Source: Candidatus Thermochlorobacteriaceae bacterium (GTDB lineage: Bacteria > Bacteroidota > Chlorobiia > Chlorobiales > Thermochlorobacteraceae). From it: 64,000 nucleotides of DNA. Made by a program: the position numbers and the translations under genes. Shown here piece by piece: positions 1-9,732 of the stretch. The stretch's first letter is position 1; each line of letters opens with the position of its first letter. Under the pieces are notes generated by a model. It was not told the origin of the DNA and searched no databases. It worked only from the letters and a program-made list of their open reading frames with translations. The stretch is from NCBI GenBank assembly GCA_029263855.1, contig JAJUFC010000005.1:62001-126000 (forward strand). Direction: 5' to 3'.

Positions 1-986
1 TTACCGCCGAAATTTTAAGCCTGCGCGGCGCAACGCCCGAAGCCAACATTGGCACGCGCGAAGGCGTCGGACTTGACGACGGCTACTATGCCGAAGAACT
101 TTTTGAAAATTCCAAAGGCGAGTTGGAAGAGCGCAAAATTGGATTTTTCCGCGTTGCTTCCGTCGGCGATAACCGTAAAAATCAGTCCGCCACTTCAACT
201 TTTTATCCGCACATTACGAGAGGCGTTGAGCGAGGCGTCTTGCTCAAAGAGCACCCACAGTTTGGCTTGGATATTGCCATTCGCCCTAAATTTTTCCGAC
301 TTCGCCTCTCCAAAGAAACCACGCCCTTACGCCGCGAAATGCTTAGCGAATACGGCGTTGACGAATTTTTCTTCTCTCCTCCGCCACTCGCCTTTGCGCT
401 CAAAGAAGACATTACCGAAGCGGGCGGCATCGAGGTTGGCTTTCACTACAACCTCGCCAAACAAACGGGCGTGCGCCAACTTTTTGCAACGGCTGATTTT
501 GGGTTTGGCATTGGCAATACTTCCTTCACGCCCGCCGCGCCAAATGGCATTTCGGCTTTGATTTTAAGCGGCTACGCGGGCGCAATGAAAAAATTCTGGC
601 TTCGTCGTTGGAACTTCTACATCGGCGGCTCGGGCGGACTTGACGGGCTTTTTCTCAGCGTTGGCAACACAGGCGAAGGCGATTTGGAAAGCCTTTCGTT
701 TATTACAGTTTCGGTTCGTGCCGACTTCGGGCTCGAGTTGATGCTCACACCTGATTTGCTGTTGAGCGTTGGGGGCAACTACAAATTAGGCTTTCCGCCC
801 TTGCTCAGCTCGCTTAGTTACAAAGATTCTTCAGCAGAAGATGAATCCCAAACCTTTACGATTCCCTTCACAGCGCGTGGCTTTCGCGATACGAACTTCA
901 ACGGCATCACACTTAACATCGGCATATCTTATTCGCTTCCCTCTTTTGGCATTTCGGTCGGCGAAATTGAATCGATTGATTATTAA
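1..986 (+). CDS. Probable outer-membrane protein, C-terminal part (5' end outside window)
   Basis: The reading frame is open from base 3 to the stop at 984-986, giving 327 visible residues, so the start lies left of the window. A TTG at 123 is in frame but is not needed as a start. I do not recognise the family. The second half alternates glycine/aromatic and polar residues and ends in strand-like segments (for example 'ITLNIGISYSLP'), which is typical of outer-membrane beta-barrel or surface proteins of Bacteroidota-like bacteria. The call as an envelope protein is inference from composition only. Confidence 0.55.
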   Translation, partial: TAEILSLRGATPEANIGTREGVGLDDGYYAEELFENSKGELEERKIGFFRVASVGDNRKNQSATSTFYPHITRGVERGVLLKEHPQFGLDIAIRPKFFRLRLSKETTPLRREMLSEYGVDEFFFSPPPLAFALKEDITEAGGIEVGFHYNLAKQTGVRQLFATADFGFGIGNTSFTPAAPNGISALILSGYAGAMKKFWLRRWNFYIGGSGGLDGLFLSVGNTGEGDLESLSFITVSVRADFGLELMLTPDLLLSVGGNYKLGFPPLLSSLSYKDSSAEDESQTFTIPFTARGFRDTNFNGITLNIGISYSLPSFGISVGEIESIDY

Positions 987-1278
987 AACATTCGTTCCAA
1001 AATCACGGAAACTTGCTTACATTTCATAAGTAGTTTGACTTGACTCGATGAACGTTGTTCGAACCACTTTACACAATGGGCTTCTTCTTTTATATCACAG
1101 ACTTCTGGTTTTGGCGATGGAAAACGCTTTTTTCTATTGTCAGACTTCGACTCGACAAAAGTGCACTTCGTTCTTACTACATCAACTTTTTCTTTTGCAT
1201 TTACTCGGCTACACCGCTCTGGAAAAGCGTTGAGAACGTTATTGAAGCCGAGTAGCATAGCACACAAAGGAGGTTGCT

Positions 1279-2151
1279 ATGAGCACGCTCCAAACCAAAC
1301 AAAGCCTGCTTTATTTTGAAGATTCTGCAGCGGAACACCCCGCAGACTTCGATAAAATACCCGTGCTCTTCATCAATGGTTGGGCAATGTCGGCACAGTA
1401 TTGGACGCCCGTTGCCCAGCGACTTTCTCCGACATTTCGGACAATCTGTTTTGACCAAAGCGGCACAGGTCGCACCCGTCTTACTGCACGCACACCAAAC
1501 TTCACGATTGAAGCGTTTGCCGATGAGGCATCGGCGCTTATTGAGCATTTAGGATTATCACAAGTGCATCTTGTTGGACACTCGATGGGGTCGATGGTTA
1601 CAGCGGAACTCGCGCATCGACATCAGGCGCAACTGCTCTCAACGACGATTATCGCGTGTGGGATTTTCGCTTACAGTGCGGTTCAAATGGAACTGCTTTC
1701 GGTGTTCATTCGCGGCACAATGAACTTGAAATTTCTCTTTCATCTCGATTTCTTCAAACGCGCCTTCATTCAGAAAGCCACCTCACAACCGATTCCAAAA
1801 GAATATGAGAAAATTTTGGTCGATGATTTCTTGAACACGAATGCGGAAGCGGCGGAAAAAGTCGGCACGTTTTCGCTCAATCCCGATATTCTGCGCCGCT
1901 ATCACGAGCAAGTCATCTCGATTCCTTCTCCGCTTCTGCTTTGCGTTGGCTCTGCCGATAAGACCATTCCTCCCGAAGGCATGACAACGCTCTACACAAC
2001 CCGCCTTGCTCAACACCCTGAACTGCCAACCACGTTTGCTGAATTTGCAGGGATTGGACACTTGCCCATGCTTGAACTGATTGACGACTTCACGCACCTG
2101 CTCGCCTCGCACTTTGAAGATGCACAAAGGAGCATCGTTACAAGCGCATAG
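1279..2151 (+). CDS. Alpha/beta-fold hydrolase
   Basis: A 290-residue alpha/beta hydrolase. The nucleophile elbow GHSMGS puts the catalytic Ser at 102. The acid is probably Asp227 (in GSADKT) and the base His261 (in GIGHLP). The N-terminal 'INGWAMSAQYW' provides the oxyanion-hole loop. The length and triad spacing fit the lipase/haloperoxidase-like esterase group; the substrate cannot be read from sequence. The ATG start is supported by an unusually good Shine-Dalgarno (AAAGGAGG) 6-8 nt upstream, rare in this window. It converges on the glycosyltransferase at 2153, with stop codons 1 nt apart. Confidence 0.85.
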   Translation: MSTLQTKQSLLYFEDSAAEHPADFDKIPVLFINGWAMSAQYWTPVAQRLSPTFRTICFDQSGTGRTRLTARTPNFTIEAFADEASALIEHLGLSQVHLVGHSMGSMVTAELAHRHQAQLLSTTIIACGIFAYSAVQMELLSVFIRGTMNLKFLFHLDFFKRAFIQKATSQPIPKEYEKILVDDFLNTNAEAAEKVGTFSLNPDILRRYHEQVISIPSPLLLCVGSADKTIPPEGMTTLYTTRLAQHPELPTTFAEFAGIGHLPMLELIDDFTHLLASHFEDAQRSIVTSA

Positions 2152-2152
2152 T

Positions 2153-3217
2153 TTATGCTTTCCACTGAAATTTTTTGAAGGCTAACAGCGGCGAGAAAAA
2201 CGCATAGATGGCGTAAATCGGCTCTAAATACACGGCTTTCCAGCGAAACTCCTCTTCATCGAAAAGCGACATGGCTTGCGAGAGCGAAAAACTGCCAATC
2301 AAGAGTTGGAACGGCAACGCGAAGACCATCACGAAATTGACCAAGTGATAGGTCATTAAAAAAAAGATAGACGCTGGCGGATAGTGAAAGGCGGCTGAAT
2401 AGTGCCGCGCTTTTTGATTGAGGAATTTCTCGAGCGTTGGTTGTGGGTCGGTTTCGACTTCGGCGGTTGGCGATATGAAATACTTGATTTTCATGCGCGT
2501 TTTTCGTGCAATGCGTTGCAGGAGCAAATCGTCGTCGCCGCTCAAAATGTGCTTAATGGCATCGAAGCCGCCGATGGTTTCAAAGACTTCTTTACGATAG
2601 GCAAGGTTTCGCCCGGTTGCCATATAGGGTGCGTTTCGCCCGACTGCCCCCGCTGAAAGCATTGCAGTTCGGAAGCACTCGTAGCGTTGGAAGCACTCGA
2701 TGAATTTTTCGTTTTCTTTTTTGCGGAAGGGCGAATAGCCAATGACGGCGGCAGTGCGTTTATCGAAGCATTTGAGCGTATCGGCAATCCAACTGGGAGA
2801 TGGGCGGCAATCGGCGTCGGTCAAAAATAAAATTTCGCCGCGCGCCATGCGTATGCCCGTTGCGAGCGCGTGCTTTTTGGGCGAAACCCCTTTTGGCACG
2901 TCTTTGATTTCCACAAATCGAATACGTGCGTCTTGAAAAAATTGAACGACGGCAGGCGTTTCATCAGTGGAACGGTCCGAAACAATGATGATTTCAAGCG
3001 AGTAATGCGTTTGCGTTACAAGCCGATTAAGCAGCGACGGTAAGTTTGTCGCTTCATTTCGTGCGGCAACAATGACAGACACGAAGATTTGTTGAACATC
3101 GGGGTTTGGAAAAATAATCGCCGTCTTGGATTCGTATTCCACTTTTGACAGCCCGATATATGCAATCACATTCAAACAAATAAAAATCGTGCAGATGACG
3201 AACAGAAAAATCAGCAT
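2153..3217 (-). CDS. Membrane-bound family 2 glycosyltransferase
   Basis: A 354-residue GT-A fold glycosyltransferase. An N-terminal membrane helix (about 1-22) is followed by the 'VSVIVAARNEATNLPSLL' nucleotide-sugar binding start (about 46-63), a metal-binding D134-A-D136 and an acceptor-side GDDDLLLQR near 227-235. Two further membrane helices lie in the last 75 residues. This architecture is shared by GT2 enzymes that make glycolipids or surface polysaccharide at the inner membrane. The sugar and acceptor are unknown. The gene lies 11 nt downstream of a single-domain response regulator on the same strand, so the two may be cotranscribed. Confidence 0.85.
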   Translation of the reverse strand: MLIFLFVICTIFICLNVIAYIGLSKVEYESKTAIIFPNPDVQQIFVSVIVAARNEATNLPSLLNRLVTQTHYSLEIIIVSDRSTDETPAVVQFFQDARIRFVEIKDVPKGVSPKKHALATGIRMARGEILFLTDADCRPSPSWIADTLKCFDKRTAAVIGYSPFRKKENEKFIECFQRYECFRTAMLSAGAVGRNAPYMATGRNLAYRKEVFETIGGFDAIKHILSGDDDLLLQRIARKTRMKIKYFISPTAEVETDPQPTLEKFLNQKARHYSAAFHYPPASIFFLMTYHLVNFVMVFALPFQLLIGSFSLSQAMSLFDEEEFRWKAVYLEPIYAIYAFFSPLLAFKKFQWKA

Positions 3218-3228
3218 TCTTTTTGTCG

Positions 3229-3615
3229 TTACTCGGCGCGAGAGAGCAGTTTGAAAATGTTGTTGATTCGAAGCACTAATTCCTCAGGGTGAACAGGCTT
3301 TCCGAGATAATCATTGACGCCCATTTGAAGAAACTTGATGCGCGTGCGCACATCGCTGTTTCCTGAAACAACGACGATGGGCGTATGTCGGTGCGATTTA
3401 CTGGAACGAAGAATTTTGACAAACTCCGCGCCGTCCATGTTTGGCATCATCACATCGGTGATGATAAGGTCAGGCACATTTCCTGCTTGAAGCCAGCGCA
3501 AGGCTTCCGCGCCGTCGTTTTTTGCCACCACATCATATGAAGTTCCGATTGCCCGTGACAGCAGGGTAAGAGAATCGACTTCGTCGTCAACGATTAAAAT
3601 AGTCCGCTTTTGCAT
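3229..3615 (-). CDS. Single-domain response regulator (CheY-like)
   Basis: A 128-residue receiver domain with no output domain. The acidic pair is D10/D11, the phosphoacceptor is D54 in 'IITDVMMPNMDG', the switch residue is Ser in 'VVVSGN', and the conserved Lys is in 'GKPVHPEEL'. All catalytic positions are intact, so it can probably be phosphorylated. Its partner kinase is not next to it; candidates in the window are the hybrid kinase at 39791 and the degenerate kinase at 44165. It is the upstream gene of a two-gene unit with the glycosyltransferase. Confidence 0.9.
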   Translation of the reverse strand: MQKRTILIVDDEVDSLTLLSRAIGTSYDVVAKNDGAEALRWLQAGNVPDLIITDVMMPNMDGAEFVKILRSSKSHRHTPIVVVSGNSDVRTRIKFLQMGVNDYLGKPVHPEELVLRINNIFKLLSRAE

Positions 3616-3773
3616 AGTGGTTTTTGATGATTATCCCCAATAATAAGACTTTGCTTTCGACCGTCCACATAGAACTTTTCCAATTTCGATATATGTTTGG
3701 CTTGTAGCATCAATCACGCTTACTTTTCGCATTTATTGTTTCACGTTTGCGTTCAAGCATAATCACATCAAGC

Positions 3774-3810
3774 CTAATTCATCAAATCTAATTCATCAAA
3801 TCTAATTACG
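3774..3810. repeat. Short tandem repeat, 14-nt unit, about 2.5 copies
   Basis: The unit CTAATTCATCAAAT occurs at 3774-3787 and 3788-3801, followed by a partial third copy, just upstream of the site-2 protease ATG at 3817. It lies in the divergent intergenic region between the response regulator and the protease. It may affect promoter or leader spacing; no function is established. Confidence 0.6.
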
Positions 3811-3816
3811 CCATCA

Positions 3817-4929
3817 ATGGAAGACGCAAAGACAATCCCCAACGGTCGCGAGCCACACTCTGAGGCTCTCACCTCAGACTTACCGCCGTCGCCTTCGTTT
3901 TGGAGCCGCTTTGGAGAACACAACTATGCCCTACATGTTCTACTTTTTTTACTCACCGTGATAACGACGAGCGTTGCAGGTGCATATTGGGTCGGCAAAG
4001 AAATTCCGCTCGATAGCCTTGCCGATGCGTTCAAGCAGTTGCAATATGGCTTCCCTTATTCCTTTTCGCTTCTCTTTTTCCTCACCTGCCACGAGTTCGG
4101 ACACTTTTTTGCGACAATGGCTCATCGTGTTCGCGCTTCACTTCCCTACTATATTCCGATGCCGCCCTTGCCGTTTCTTTTTCCGATAGGCACGTTCGGC
4201 GCAATGATTCGCATGAAAGAACGCATTCCAAGCTCAAAAAGCCTCTTCGACATTGGCGTTTATGGTCCGCTCGCGGGGTTCGTCGTCGCGCTTGGGCTTC
4301 TCGTCTATGGCTTCGCCACGCTTCCCCCGATTGAATACATTCTCCAAATTCACCCTGAATACGACCTTTATTACAAACTTCACGGCGCGATTCCTGTTCG
4401 CTCGGGCGCGCTCTACACGGGAAAAAATCTGCTCTATTGGCTGTTGGAACAAGCCTTCGCCAGTCCAAACCTTCCACCGATGACCGAAATGTATCACTAC
4501 CCTTACCTTTTCGCCGGTTGGCTCGGCTGTTTCGTAACCGCCTTGAACCTTTTGCCTGTTGGGCAGTTGGACGGCGGGCACGTGGTTTATGCCATGTTCG
4601 GACGACAAGTTCAATTCTATGTTGCGCGAATTTTCTTAGCGTTAATCCTCTTGTTAGGTTTGCCAACCTTCGCCGAATGGATAGTGTTCATTTTCGCCTC
4701 CTTCGCCAATCAGCCGTTTTCGGGATTTCCTTATCCCGATTGGGTTCGCGAAATTTCTTGGGCAAGTTGGATTATCTGGGCTCTGCTCTTGTGGCGATTT
4801 GTTCGATTAGACCACCCACCTGTTTTAGAAGAACATCGCCTCGATGCCTCGCGCATGGCAATCGGTTGGATTAGTATTCTTATTTTTATCTTGTGTTTTA
4901 CACCTGTTCCGTTCGGACAGTTGCCTTAA
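3817..4929 (+). CDS. Site-2 protease family (M50) membrane metalloprotease
   Basis: A 370-residue multi-pass membrane protein of the M50 site-2 protease family. The zinc-binding HEFGH is at 92-96, with Glu93 the likely catalytic base. The third ligand motif is LDGGH with Asp252. About seven hydrophobic segments surround the motifs. Such proteases cleave membrane-spanning segments of regulatory proteins or remnant signal peptides. There is no PDZ domain, unlike RseP, so it is closer to the short plant/bacterial EGY1-like type. The natural substrate cannot be told. The TonB receptor gene follows 55 nt downstream. Confidence 0.88.
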   Translation: MEDAKTIPNGREPHSEALTSDLPPSPSFWSRFGEHNYALHVLLFLLTVITTSVAGAYWVGKEIPLDSLADAFKQLQYGFPYSFSLLFFLTCHEFGHFFATMAHRVRASLPYYIPMPPLPFLFPIGTFGAMIRMKERIPSSKSLFDIGVYGPLAGFVVALGLLVYGFATLPPIEYILQIHPEYDLYYKLHGAIPVRSGALYTGKNLLYWLLEQAFASPNLPPMTEMYHYPYLFAGWLGCFVTALNLLPVGQLDGGHVVYAMFGRQVQFYVARIFLALILLLGLPTFAEWIVFIFASFANQPFSGFPYPDWVREISWASWIIWALLLWRFVRLDHPPVLEEHRLDASRMAIGWISILIFILCFTPVPFGQLP

Positions 4930-4984
4930 CTTTGCGCTGACATTTTTCGCGCTGTTTTTTCTATCCGAAACACATCACACATTC

Positions 4985-7279
4985 ATGCATCATCAATCGT
5001 TTTTGACGATTCTCCTCTTCCTTTGTGCTCATTCCCTTGTTGGTCAAACCCTGACAGGCACGCTCGAGGGCGTTGTGCGCGACCGCGAAACGAAACAGCC
5101 GATAATCGGCGCAAAGGTTTCCATCGTAGGCACAAAGCAAGGGGCTGTAAGCGACGCCAATGGCAAGTTCAAAATCATGGAAATTCCCGTAGGCGTTGTG
5201 CAGGTCAAGGCTGATGCGTTTGAATACAACACGCTCACCAAAGCCGACATCGTCATTAAAGCCTCAAAGCCGACCTACCTTCCGCTCGAGCTGAATGTGC
5301 GCTCGGCACAAGCGCGAGAAATTACCGTCGTTGATAATCTTTTTGAGCGCGCCGAAGACGCAAAGGTTTCGACGAATAAACTTTCACAAGAGGAAATTCG
5401 CCGGGCGCCGGGCGCAAGCGAAGATGTAACGCGCATGATGCTTCTTTTGCCGGGCGTTGTGGTCTCGTCCGACACACGCAACGACTTGATTGTGCGCGGC
5501 GGAAGCCCTGCCGAAAATTTCATTTTGATTGATGGCATTGAAGTGCCGAACATCAATCATTTCGGCATACAAGGCACAGGCGGCGGCGAAGTCGGCATGC
5601 TTCAAGTGGATTTTCTGCAAGATGTTACGTTCAGCGCAGGCGGCTTTTCGAGCAAATACGGCGACAGAATGTCGTCGGTGATGGATATTCACTTTCGCGA
5701 AGGCAATCGGAACAAAGGCGAAAGCCGTGCCATTCTGGGCACGGTCGGCGCAGGCGCGATGACCGAAGGACCTCTCAACGGCGGCAAAGGCGCGTTCATG
5801 ATTGCGGGTCGGCAAAGTTATTACGACGAAGTGCTCAACCTTTTAGACCCCTCGTTCAAAACCACGATTCCAAACTACACGAACTTCAACCTAAAACTCA
5901 CCTACGACCTCGATGCCAATCATCGCCTCGCGCTCATCGGCGTTGGCGGGCGCGACAACATTCGCCAAACGTCAAGTCCGAGCGCAACCGACCTCAACGA
6001 AAACAACCAATGGCAATACGTGCTCGGTCTTTCGCACACTTGGCTCTTAAACAAGCAGTCGTTTATTCGCACATCGGTTTCAAACGCTTACTACACCTTT
6101 TTCACGCGTACCGTAGAGCCGAGCACACAAGGCACACCCGAAGACAAATATCGCAACGAATCATCAGAACGCGAGTTCGTTTTGCGCTCCGACCTTTCCT
6201 ATCGCATTTCAGGCGACGATTTGTTTGAAGCTGGCATTGTGGCGCGTCAACTTTCTGCGGGCAATCAAATCAACATTCAACCTTATTTTGACCCTTTCAC
6301 GGTTACACTTCGTCCTGCGGTGAATGAAACGCGCAATGCGTCTGCCATTAAATTCGGCGGCTATGCGCAATACAATAAACTTTTTCTCAACCGATTTAGC
6401 CTCACAGCGGGCGCACGCTTTGATTATTTCAGTTACATCGATGAGCCGCTTTCGTTTGCGCCACGCGCCGGATTGAGCATTTATTTGCGAAATAATCTTA
6501 AACTCAATTTCGCTTACGGCATTTATTACCAATCGCCTCCGATGGTTTGGACGATGGCGAAACCTGAAAATCGCGCCCTGCAACAGTTGCGCGCCGACCA
6601 CTTCGTTACGGGCTTAGAGTTTTATCCGAACGAGGATTTGAAATTTACTTTGGAAGCCTTCGCGAAATCGTATCGCAACTACTCCGCCTCTTCTCAAATT
6701 CCTGCGCTCTCTATGGCGAACTTAGCGACCGAGTTTGGCACATTCGGCTTAGATGAACGCCTCACCAACGGCGGCACAGGGCGCGCCAACGGCATAGAAC
6801 TTTTCGCGCAAAAAAAATTCACCGACAATTATTACTTCATCGCCAATTACTCGCTCTCGCAAATCGAGCACGCGGGGCTTGACGGGGTTTTGAGACCGGG
6901 CAGTTTCGATTTTCGCCATGTCGTTTCGCTGACGGTCGGATACAAAATTGATGAGAACTGGGAAATCGGCGTGCGGTGGCGTTACTTGGGCGGCAAGCCT
7001 TATACGCCGTTTGATGAAGAGACTTCGGGCAATGTCGGCGGATTTTTAGACCTTTCGCAAATCAACGCGCTTCGCTATCCTGAATACAGTCGCCTTGATG
7101 TGCGCGTCGATTATCGGCTTTTTACGAGCGATGTTACGCTCACGGCTTTTGTCGATTTGCAGAATGTTTTGAGCGCTCAAAATGTAAGCGGGCAAATTTG
7201 GAACACGCGCACGCGACAAGCCGAGTTTGTTTATCATATTCCGTTCTTGCCTGTTGTCGGCATTCGTGCTGAAATCTAA
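4985..7279 (+). CDS. TonB-dependent receptor with carboxypeptidase-like N-terminal domain
   Basis: A 764-residue outer-membrane receptor. I place the start at the ATG at 4985 because it gives a clean signal peptide (about 1-21, ending 'LVGQ'). An in-frame upstream start at 4844 would overlap the protease gene and lacks a signal. A CarbopepD_reg-like domain (about 25-105) is followed by the plug (about 115-225, with 'NDLIVRGGSPAENFILIDG') and then a 22-strand-type barrel rich in aromatic strand ends. It imports a ligand in a TonB/proton-motive-force dependent way; the substrate is unknown. The lipoprotein at 7295 starts 15 nt later and probably belongs to the same unit. Confidence 0.9.
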   Translation: MHHQSFLTILLFLCAHSLVGQTLTGTLEGVVRDRETKQPIIGAKVSIVGTKQGAVSDANGKFKIMEIPVGVVQVKADAFEYNTLTKADIVIKASKPTYLPLELNVRSAQAREITVVDNLFERAEDAKVSTNKLSQEEIRRAPGASEDVTRMMLLLPGVVVSSDTRNDLIVRGGSPAENFILIDGIEVPNINHFGIQGTGGGEVGMLQVDFLQDVTFSAGGFSSKYGDRMSSVMDIHFREGNRNKGESRAILGTVGAGAMTEGPLNGGKGAFMIAGRQSYYDEVLNLLDPSFKTTIPNYTNFNLKLTYDLDANHRLALIGVGGRDNIRQTSSPSATDLNENNQWQYVLGLSHTWLLNKQSFIRTSVSNAYYTFFTRTVEPSTQGTPEDKYRNESSEREFVLRSDLSYRISGDDLFEAGIVARQLSAGNQINIQPYFDPFTVTLRPAVNETRNASAIKFGGYAQYNKLFLNRFSLTAGARFDYFSYIDEPLSFAPRAGLSIYLRNNLKLNFAYGIYYQSPPMVWTMAKPENRALQQLRADHFVTGLEFYPNEDLKFTLEAFAKSYRNYSASSQIPALSMANLATEFGTFGLDERLTNGGTGRANGIELFAQKKFTDNYYFIANYSLSQIEHAGLDGVLRPGSFDFRHVVSLTVGYKIDENWEIGVRWRYLGGKPYTPFDEETSGNVGGFLDLSQINALRYPEYSRLDVRVDYRLFTSDVTLTAFVDLQNVLSAQNVSGQIWNTRTRQAEFVYHIPFLPVVGIRAEI

Positions 7280-7294
7280 ACTTGCTTCAATTAT

Positions 7295-8659
7295 ATGCCG
7301 AACTATCTGACTTTACGTTTTCCTCTTTTTACGCTCTTCACGCTTGGCGCAGTTGTGTTTCTTGCAAGTTGTAAAAATCCTGCCGCGCCACGAGAGCCGA
7401 ACAAGTTCACTTCACAAGCGACGTTCATTCGGCGATTGGATTCAGTTCGCGTCGATAATACCGCCATTACGCTTTCAGGCGGCGCAATGCGCAACGCGCT
7501 TTCATTGCCAAGTGGCGACCTTTTGTTCGTTGGCGAGTTGCAACGCACAGGCTCGCTGTTTCGCAGTGCGTTTGTGATTCGCACCAATGCGCTCGGCGGC
7601 GTGCGTTGGGCAAAGACTTACACCGATTCAATCGAAACGCTGAATGCGATTGCTCCGATTGCAGGCACGAGCGAATTTCTTGCCAGCGGTTCTGTTTTTT
7701 CAGGCTTCAATCAAACAAGTGGCTACGCACTTCGAATTGATTCGCTTGGAAACGTGCGTTGGTCGCGCGTTTTTACGGATAGTTCGCGCAGTGTGCGCTT
7801 TGCGGGCGCAGTTTCACAACCGAACGGCAATCTTTGGCTTTATGGACAAACACGCCGCACGCTCTCGACAGGATTTTCTTTGTTCATTAACGATGGCTTT
7901 GTGGTTAAAATCGATGCGAACGGTCAACCACTGTTTCAGCGGCGTCTTCGCTCGCTTGGCTCGCTTTCCAACACAGCGGGGGCTGATATAGGCTTCAACA
8001 GCGGCGTTTCTTTTGGCGAGAACGTTATTTTAGCAGGCTATTATACGCCGATTTATGATTTCGTCAAGTCGGGCATTCGTCGCCTTGTAGCACGCGACCT
8101 TTATTTGCTCACCTTCAATTCGGCGGGGGATACCACAAAAAGTTTTCTTTACGACGCACAATATCCTGCAGGCGATGTGATTGACCAATCGGTTTCTTTC
8201 AACGGCAAACTCAACACTGCCGACGAAGCCTTCACGATTTTACCGATGCCTGACGGAACATTTGCCGTGTTTGGACAGACGAACTCGACCTTATTTATCC
8301 TTTTTGTGAATTCATCTCTGACGGGCGTTTCACAACGCCTTACGCTTCCGAATGTCGCGTCGCGCTCACTTTCCCAAGTGATTTTATCGCGCGATGGGCA
8401 TTTCGTCTTCGTTGGAGCAAGCAGTGAGAAAATTACCGTTGATGGTATTCGCTCGCCTGCGCCAGGCGGCAGAGATGTGTATATTGCGAAAATGTCGGTT
8501 CAGGGAAATTTAATTTGGGAAATCACACAAGGCACATCGCTCGATGACGAAGGCTTATCCATTCAACAAGCCGTTGACGGCGGCTACATTATCACGGGCA
8601 GGAGCAACGATAAGCCGCTCTTGCTCAAAGTCGATGAACGCGGATTGCTGGCGGATTAA
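7295..8659 (+). CDS. Lipoprotein with beta-propeller-like repeats
   Basis: A 454-residue predicted lipoprotein. The N-terminus is hydrophobic with lipobox 'FLASC' (Cys26 lipidated). The body contains repeated 'D-LGNVRW' and 'VDERG' type segments ('IDSLGNVRWSRVF', 'MSVQGNLIWEI'), as in delta-60/propeller repeat surface proteins of Bacteroidota. No enzymatic motif is visible. Its position right after the TonB receptor suggests a surface or periplasmic partner, but that is inference from context. Confidence 0.75.
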   Translation: MPNYLTLRFPLFTLFTLGAVVFLASCKNPAAPREPNKFTSQATFIRRLDSVRVDNTAITLSGGAMRNALSLPSGDLLFVGELQRTGSLFRSAFVIRTNALGGVRWAKTYTDSIETLNAIAPIAGTSEFLASGSVFSGFNQTSGYALRIDSLGNVRWSRVFTDSSRSVRFAGAVSQPNGNLWLYGQTRRTLSTGFSLFINDGFVVKIDANGQPLFQRRLRSLGSLSNTAGADIGFNSGVSFGENVILAGYYTPIYDFVKSGIRRLVARDLYLLTFNSAGDTTKSFLYDAQYPAGDVIDQSVSFNGKLNTADEAFTILPMPDGTFAVFGQTNSTLFILFVNSSLTGVSQRLTLPNVASRSLSQVILSRDGHFVFVGASSEKITVDGIRSPAPGGRDVYIAKMSVQGNLIWEITQGTSLDDEGLSIQQAVDGGYIITGRSNDKPLLLKVDERGLLAD

Positions 8660-8677
8660 CGCTTGATCATCACTTTT

Positions 8678-9139
8678 ATGAAACAGTTGCACTACATCGT
8701 TCTCCTTTGTTGCTTGCAGTTCGGCTGCGCTCATCGTTATACGTTGCTTAGACAGAACAGTGCCACCGAATATGAATGCGAGCGACTTATGCTCCGCGGC
8801 GACACGCTTTTCTGCCAAAACGACTCAAAAGTTTTCAAATTTAGCATGGACTCTTTGTATCAGATTGAGCGGCATCCGCGTCTTGGCGGCACGCTTGTTT
8901 TCGGAAGTGTCGGGGCTTATTTCGGCGCGCTTGTTGGAACGGTTTTCGGTGCACTTGTCGCGTGGAGTTCTTCAAGCAAACAACCCGACCTTTATGTGAT
9001 TATTCCTTTGCTTGCGGGCGGCACGATTGGCTTTTTTTCAGGGAAGTTTTTATGGGAAATGATTGACAAAACCACGCTCTACCCGATGAACTTCCCCGCT
9101 GACAAACGCAAGCAAGAGATTGAAGCCTTTACCAAATAA
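8678..9139 (+). CDS. Small lipoprotein with two glycine-rich membrane segments
   Basis: A 153-residue protein. The ATG at 8678 gives a lipoprotein signal with lipobox 'LQFGC' (Cys17); an in-frame TTG at 8663 would only lengthen the signal. After an approximately 60-residue soluble part there are two Gly-rich hydrophobic stretches ('VGAYFGALVGTVFGALVAW' and 'IIPLLAGGTIGFFSG'), resembling glycine-zipper segments of envelope proteins. The family is not recognised. It lies in a tightly packed run of plus-strand genes and slightly overlaps any longer start of the next gene. Confidence 0.65.
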   Translation: MKQLHYIVLLCCLQFGCAHRYTLLRQNSATEYECERLMLRGDTLFCQNDSKVFKFSMDSLYQIERHPRLGGTLVFGSVGAYFGALVGTVFGALVAWSSSSKQPDLYVIIPLLAGGTIGFFSGKFLWEMIDKTTLYPMNFPADKRKQEIEAFTK

Positions 9140-9149
9140 GCCAACACAA

Positions 9150-9671
9150 GTGCCAAAACCACTTTCAAAAAAAGAGATTCAAAAACGCGCGAGTGCGCTC
9201 AAACTCGTGCTCACCGATAACGACGGCGTGCTGACCGATACAGGCGTTTATTATTCCGATAACGGCGAAGCCTTCAAACGATTTTCCATTCGCGATGGCA
9301 TGGGCGTTGAACGCTTGCGCAATGCGGGCATTGAAACCGCTATCATTACAGGCGAAACGTCTATGAGCGTTCAAAAGCGTTCGGAAAAACTAAAAATGCC
9401 GTATCTTTATCTCGGCGTTAAAAATAAGCGCGCCAAGTTAGACGAGATTTTGCGCGAAACAGGCTTGACGACGGCACAATTAGGCTACATTGGCGACGAC
9501 GTCAATGACCTTGAAATTATCGCTGAAATCAAAAAAGTAGGCTTAACGGCCTGCCCAAACGACGCGATGCATGTGGTGCAAAAAGCCGTTCATTACAAAG
9601 CCAAAGCCAACGGCGGCTATGGTGCTTTTCGCGATTTTGCCGAATGGATTTTAGCGCATCGAATGGCTTAA
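9150..9671 (+). CDS. KdsC-like HAD phosphatase (nonulosonate/Kdo 8-phosphate type)
   Basis: A 173-residue C0-type HAD phosphatase. Motif I is 'LTDNDGVLTD' (nucleophile Asp23, Asp25), motif II 'AIITGE', a Lys lies in 'VKNKRAKLDEIL', and motif IV is 'IGDDVNDLE'. This matches 3-deoxy-manno-octulosonate 8-phosphate phosphatase and the related nonulosonate 9-phosphate phosphatases, which work as tetramers. The start is uncertain: GTG at 9150 avoids overlap, while TTG at 9120 is in frame and overlaps the previous gene by 20 nt. Being 61 nt upstream of a NeuB-type synthase suggests both act in one sialic-acid-like or Kdo-like pathway. Confidence 0.85.
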   Translation: MPKPLSKKEIQKRASALKLVLTDNDGVLTDTGVYYSDNGEAFKRFSIRDGMGVERLRNAGIETAIITGETSMSVQKRSEKLKMPYLYLGVKNKRAKLDEILRETGLTTAQLGYIGDDVNDLEIIAEIKKVGLTACPNDAMHVVQKAVHYKAKANGGYGAFRDFAEWILAHRMA

Positions 9672-9732
9672 AACTTTCAGCGCGCACTTCTCGTTTAACC
9701 GACAGATTTTCACAAACAGAAACCTTCAGACA

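Noticed and set aside
1076-1255. A 59-residue plus-strand open frame with aromatic-rich start before the alpha/beta hydrolase
   Set aside because: No recognisable family, no ribosome-binding site, and no paralogue; the gene with the good Shine-Dalgarno is the hydrolase. Left as unconfirmed.
4082-4666. Long minus-strand frame opposite the site-2 protease gene
   Set aside because: It is a shadow of the protease codon pattern (Arg-rich), as are most long frames on the opposite strand in this window.
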